Assembly: GCA_027604185.1 (NCBI GenBank)
Contig: JADGKB010000104.1
Coordinates: forward strand, 1-48,908
Length of the DNA stretch: 48,908 nucleotides
Reading direction: 5' to 3'
From: Boothiomyces macroporosus
Taxonomy: Eukaryota > Chytridiomycota > Chytridiomycetes > Rhizophydiales > Terramycetaceae
The stretch's first letter is position 1. Each line of letters begins with the position of its first letter. Shown one piece after another: positions 45,686 to 48,908 of the stretch. Under the pieces are notes generated by a model. The model ran no database searches, was not told the DNA's origin, and was given only the letters and a program-made list of their open reading frames with translations. A program made the position numbers and the translations under genes.

Positions 45686-45887
45686 CAATAAATCTACATC
45701 TTATTTTGCATAGCGTTATTTGTTTTGTGTGGAGCAGCTGATATGATGACGGTGTTGCCTGTTAGTTGACATTGTAATATCAACAATGAGATTTTGTAAA
45801 GACATACCACAACTAAAAACTTGTTTTAATAATAGGAAATCACTTTCTAATCTCTTTAAATCAATTTGCTAAACATTGAAGACAGAC

Positions 45888-47591
45888 ATGCCACAAAATA
45901 TAGACACTTTATTACCTCAACCCTCAATTAGAGAATCTGAATGCCAGTCTCAAAGGAGTAGAGACTGCGAATTAGTAAATACTGCCAGATATGATTCCGC
46001 GGGGACCTTGACTCATCAAAGCTCTAGCGGATCTGGACAGTTGATTGAAGATATGTCAATTGCAATCGATCACCCTTCTCAAACTGGAGATATTAGACAA
46101 CAGGACCCTCGATTTACTATCAGACAGCAATCAGAAAGCAGTTTTTCTGACAGCCATTGCAGTTATCATCAGGACGTGTCCGCAGAGAGCAGCGAATTAT
46201 CAGAGGACGAAATGGAATCATCATCAGTTTCAGGACAAAGTAAACGATCAGCACAGGCGGTGTCGAATCAGACATTACTTCGCAAGCAGATTTTGGAGAT
46301 CCAAGCAAACAGTTCCTTATCAGGAGCAGAAAAAGCAAAAATGATTCAGGTGACCAGTTACTGATTGTAGGATTTAATGTCAAAACCATGGCAGCAAAAA
46401 CAGAAACAAGAGCTTAAAAAGGACACACGCATTACCAATTTCTTGGCACAAAAATCTAACGATTTTTCTGTTGTGCTGGAATCAGATAAATGCAAAACTT
46501 ACTATGTAAATTGTATTTAAAAGCAGTCAGAGAATATCTTGGGATGTAAGCATTACCAAAGAGCATGTAAGCTGCAGGCTCACTGTTGCGGAAAATGGGA
46601 TACGTGTAGATTTTGCCATGACGAAGTTTCCGACCATACAATAACAAGGTAATTATTTCTCATATTAGGAACCTCATTAAAACCATGATGTGTATGTATT
46701 GCTGGACTGTTCAGCCTGCGGGCCAAATATGTATCAATAATGAATGTGGTAAGGCTGTATCAGCGTACTATTGTAAGGAATGTAAACTCTGGGATAATGA
46801 CCCAAGAAAAAATATATATCACTGCTACGATTGTGGAATTTGCAGAATCGGAAAAGGGTTGGGTATCGACTACTTCCACTGTCCCACATGTAACGTTTGT
46901 ATGGCGATAGGGCTAAAAGGAAAACACAAGTGTATTGAAAGAAATTTAGAAAGCGATTGTCCGATATGTGGGGAATACATGTTTACTTCGACTTCTACGG
47001 TTATTTTTATGGTAACCGTTTTTTCACATAGCCCTGCGGCCATTGTATGCATCATAAATGCCATCAGCAGCACATACATACATCATATCAATGCCCAACT
47101 TGTCTAAAATCTTTAGCCGACATGAGCGAGTACTTGATGTTAATTGCAGGTATTTTCGAAGAATTGATATTGCGTTGGCTCAACATCAAATGCCTCCTGA
47201 ATACCATGACACTTTTAGTCACATCTACTGTAACGACTGTGAAAAGAAATCACATGCAAAATTCCACTTTATTTACCATAAGTGTGGTCATTGCAGGGGC
47301 TACAATACAAAACTGATATCTACCCAGGTAGGATTGCCAGCAGATGCTTGTATTGCCTCAGATATAGTACTAGAGCAAGGACAAAGTAGATTGGATCGAT
47401 TAGAGTCGTCGGCTTCAATCATCTCAGCTTCATCTAGCTCCTCGAGGGGAGATGATTTTGTTGGGATTTGGTGTCATCATTGTCAAGTAATTACGCTATA
47501 ACCATAGGGGCCAACGGAGCTGGTTGAGGACCAAGGGTTGGAAAAGTGTAACCGATGCATGTCAGACTTTGTTGAAAAGATGGAAGATTAG
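45888..47591 (+). CDS. CHY/CTCHY/RING zinc finger ligase (RCHY1/PIRH2 type)
   Basis: Product of 526 residues in seven exons; introns 46350..46370, 46506..46526, 46649..46668, 47012..47031, 47130..47149 and 47487..47507 (20-21 nt). The order is a Ser/Gln-rich N-terminal extension of about 160 residues, a linker (PWQQKQKQELKKDTRI), the CHY finger (LGCKHYQRACKLQAHCCGKW...CRFCHDEVSDH), CTCHY (CKECKLWDNDPRKNIYHC), the RING (CPICGEYMF...PCGHCMHHKC...CPTC) and the rubredoxin-like end (IYCNDCEKKSHAKFH...CGHCRGYNT), then a Ser-rich tail with CHHC and CNRC. PIRH2 proteins ubiquitinate p53 and checkpoint proteins in animals. The extension and tail make this twice the size of human RCHY1. Confidence 0.93.
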
Positions 47592-47733
47592 TCGCATTGA
47601 ATAGCAATTAAATCATTTATATTCCATTCTTGCAAAGTTTTTTGTTAATTTCTTTCGGTGGACAAGTTCCCGCGTAATTTCAGATGTCAAACTACCATCA
47701 ATGAAAAATAATTCTCCGGGGTCATAATTCTTT

Positions 47734-48908
47734 ATGAATCACATCAGTATTATACTATTACTAGGATATATCTATTCACAAATAATATCCGGTGTCAATC
47801 ACCCTGCGGGATTGCTAAGTGATTGCCAATTCAACAACTTGGGAACATTTGATACTACTTTACAGGTTTTCAAACAGTTTCAATCAACGACACCAATCAA
47901 TTTGGCTTCCGCTCCTTCGTACGCCCCTCCAATTCTATCATTGTATAGCTACACTTCCGATGCTAGTTATACGGATCAATCCGCTGCGACGTTTGACGGC
48001 TTGATTCGATATGCCAGCCGGCAATCATATCAGCAAACCATCATGTATTTGATCACAGGGAATGCTAAATATGCCGATAATGCCATTTCCATCATTTCCA
48101 ATTGGACATCTGTCGCGGCTTTTCCTTCGTATTTTCCCAATTATCAGTCCGATTGCCCAACACATTCAAATTGGTGGATGTGCCAAAACTCTCCACTTGT
48201 TTTAGGTTGGGTTTCTGTCAGCTGGTTTCGAGTTGCTGAAATTCTAAAATACACATATCCAGGATGGTACAATAGCACTGCAGAGCAACAACTTGTCACA
48301 TGGTTTGAAAGTAACCAAGTCGAAACTCTATGGAAGGCTACTACACTCATTGATCCTTCCGCGGCAAAAGCACAGTATGGGATGGGAAATTGGCACTCTA
48401 CCATGATTGAAGGACTGATGAATTACTACTTTTTAAAGAGCAACGTTACTGGCTTAAACTATGTGATCCAATACTATCAAAGGATGGTGAATGGCAGCAA
48501 CCTGTTTCCGCCGTTCTATGCTGCGAACGGGGAAGAATGCGAGCTTTGTCGCGACGTGGAACATGCCAACTATGGTATAGGCAGTTTAGTGCAAATTGCG
48601 GAATCATTTTGGCACCAAGGGATTGATTTGTATTCGTATGGGCCGTCGGGGTATTCTGGACTACCTGGTTTAGCTCAAGTAATTGAGACTACGGCGTATG
48701 TCATTCTCAACAACAACTGGCCCCCAAACATAACATCGATCGATCTAGGGTGGGGGAACTGTACCACTTTTTTGAAAAACACGTTCACACCAGGTGGTTT
48801 CTACATTGGGTACAACCACTACTCTGGCAGACTTGGTTTGAAATTACCAAACACGCAAGCATTGTTAGGGCTTTACAGTGACACAGCTTATTATTTTAAT
48901 TGGGGACT
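47734..48908 (+). CDS. Secreted alginate-lyase-like protein (partial, runs off the window)
   Basis: An open frame of 391 codons from ATG 47734 to the window end, no stop. The N-terminus MNHISIILLLGYIYSQIISG is a signal peptide. Matches to the alginate lyase domain superfamily are the repeated YxNxAxxIIxxW helix (YADNAISIISNWTS), GMGNWHSTMIEGLMNYY and the conserved RDVEHANYGIGSLVQIAE with WHQGIDLYSYG. Several N-x-S/T sites suggest glycosylation. Family members cleave acidic polysaccharides by beta-elimination. The real substrate here is unknown. It could serve digestion of algal or host wall material by a zoosporic organism. No intron was needed in the visible part. Confidence 0.8.
   Translation, partial: MNHISIILLLGYIYSQIISGVNHPAGLLSDCQFNNLGTFDTTLQVFKQFQSTTPINLASAPSYAPPILSLYSYTSDASYTDQSAATFDGLIRYASRQSYQQTIMYLITGNAKYADNAISIISNWTSVAAFPSYFPNYQSDCPTHSNWWMCQNSPLVLGWVSVSWFRVAEILKYTYPGWYNSTAEQQLVTWFESNQVETLWKATTLIDPSAAKAQYGMGNWHSTMIEGLMNYYFLKSNVTGLNYVIQYYQRMVNGSNLFPPFYAANGEECELCRDVEHANYGIGSLVQIAESFWHQGIDLYSYGPSGYSGLPGLAQVIETTAYVILNNNWPPNITSIDLGWGNCTTFLKNTFTPGGFYIGYNHYSGRLGLKLPNTQALLGLYSDTAYYFNWG

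Overview
The window is nuclear DNA of a small-genome, flagellated eukaryote on the fungal branch. Three genes belong to motile-flagellum families: IFT52, a full-length CFAP47 and a PPIL6-type cyclophilin. Other genes are fungal in flavour: a KCH (Kch1/Prm6-type) potassium transporter, six MATA_HMG-like HMG-box genes, and verprolin/WIP. The combination fits an early-diverging, zoospore-forming fungus or close relative (chytrid, blastoclad, Rozella-like or aphelid-like). I cannot name the species. The standard genetic code works throughout. I saw no tRNA, rRNA, transposon or CRISPR array.

Gene structure is the most striking feature. About 65 introns can be placed by protein family and reading frame. 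All but one are 18-24 nt long (mostly 19-21), with a GT donor, a CTAAT/TTAAC-like branch motif and an AG only 2-6 nt after it. The exception is a 175-nt intron in a DBP2/DDX5 helicase, at a site where fungal DBP2 genes are known for an autoregulatory intron. Every spliced model given here has a length divisible by three, and IFT52 and CFAP47 come out at almost exactly the size of their animal counterparts (437 and about 3045 residues). Apparent frameshifts between neighbouring ORFs are therefore tiny introns, not damage.

Layout. 1-10.2 kb: six HMG-box genes, five sharing a C-terminal GFTP motif, interspersed with DCAF4, a PIG3-type quinone oxidoreductase and KCH. 11-16.8 kb: GET1, a patatin-like pseudoenzyme, IFT52, a bicupin and WIP/verprolin. 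17.2-26.6 kb: CFAP47. 26.6-29.1 kb: DBP2 helicase and gluconokinase. 29.3-37.9 kb: an unknown tryptophan-rich repeat protein, a Myb/SANT-like protein, AIM41, PPIL6, a GATA factor, an MGRN1-type RING ligase, a second patatin-like protein and a DUF2855 protein. 38-42.5 kb: tandem SLC44 choline-transporter-like genes. 42.5-48.9 kb: CDC6, a doublecortin-like membrane protein, an RCHY1/PIRH2-type ligase and the start of a secreted alginate-lyase-like enzyme.

Genes are packed tightly. Convergent stops lie 4, 12 and 26 nt apart, and one divergent pair of start codons is 35 nt apart. Several genes have a TATA box 25-80 nt upstream of the ATG. Apart from the HMG cluster and the flagellar genes, neighbours show no obvious shared pathway.
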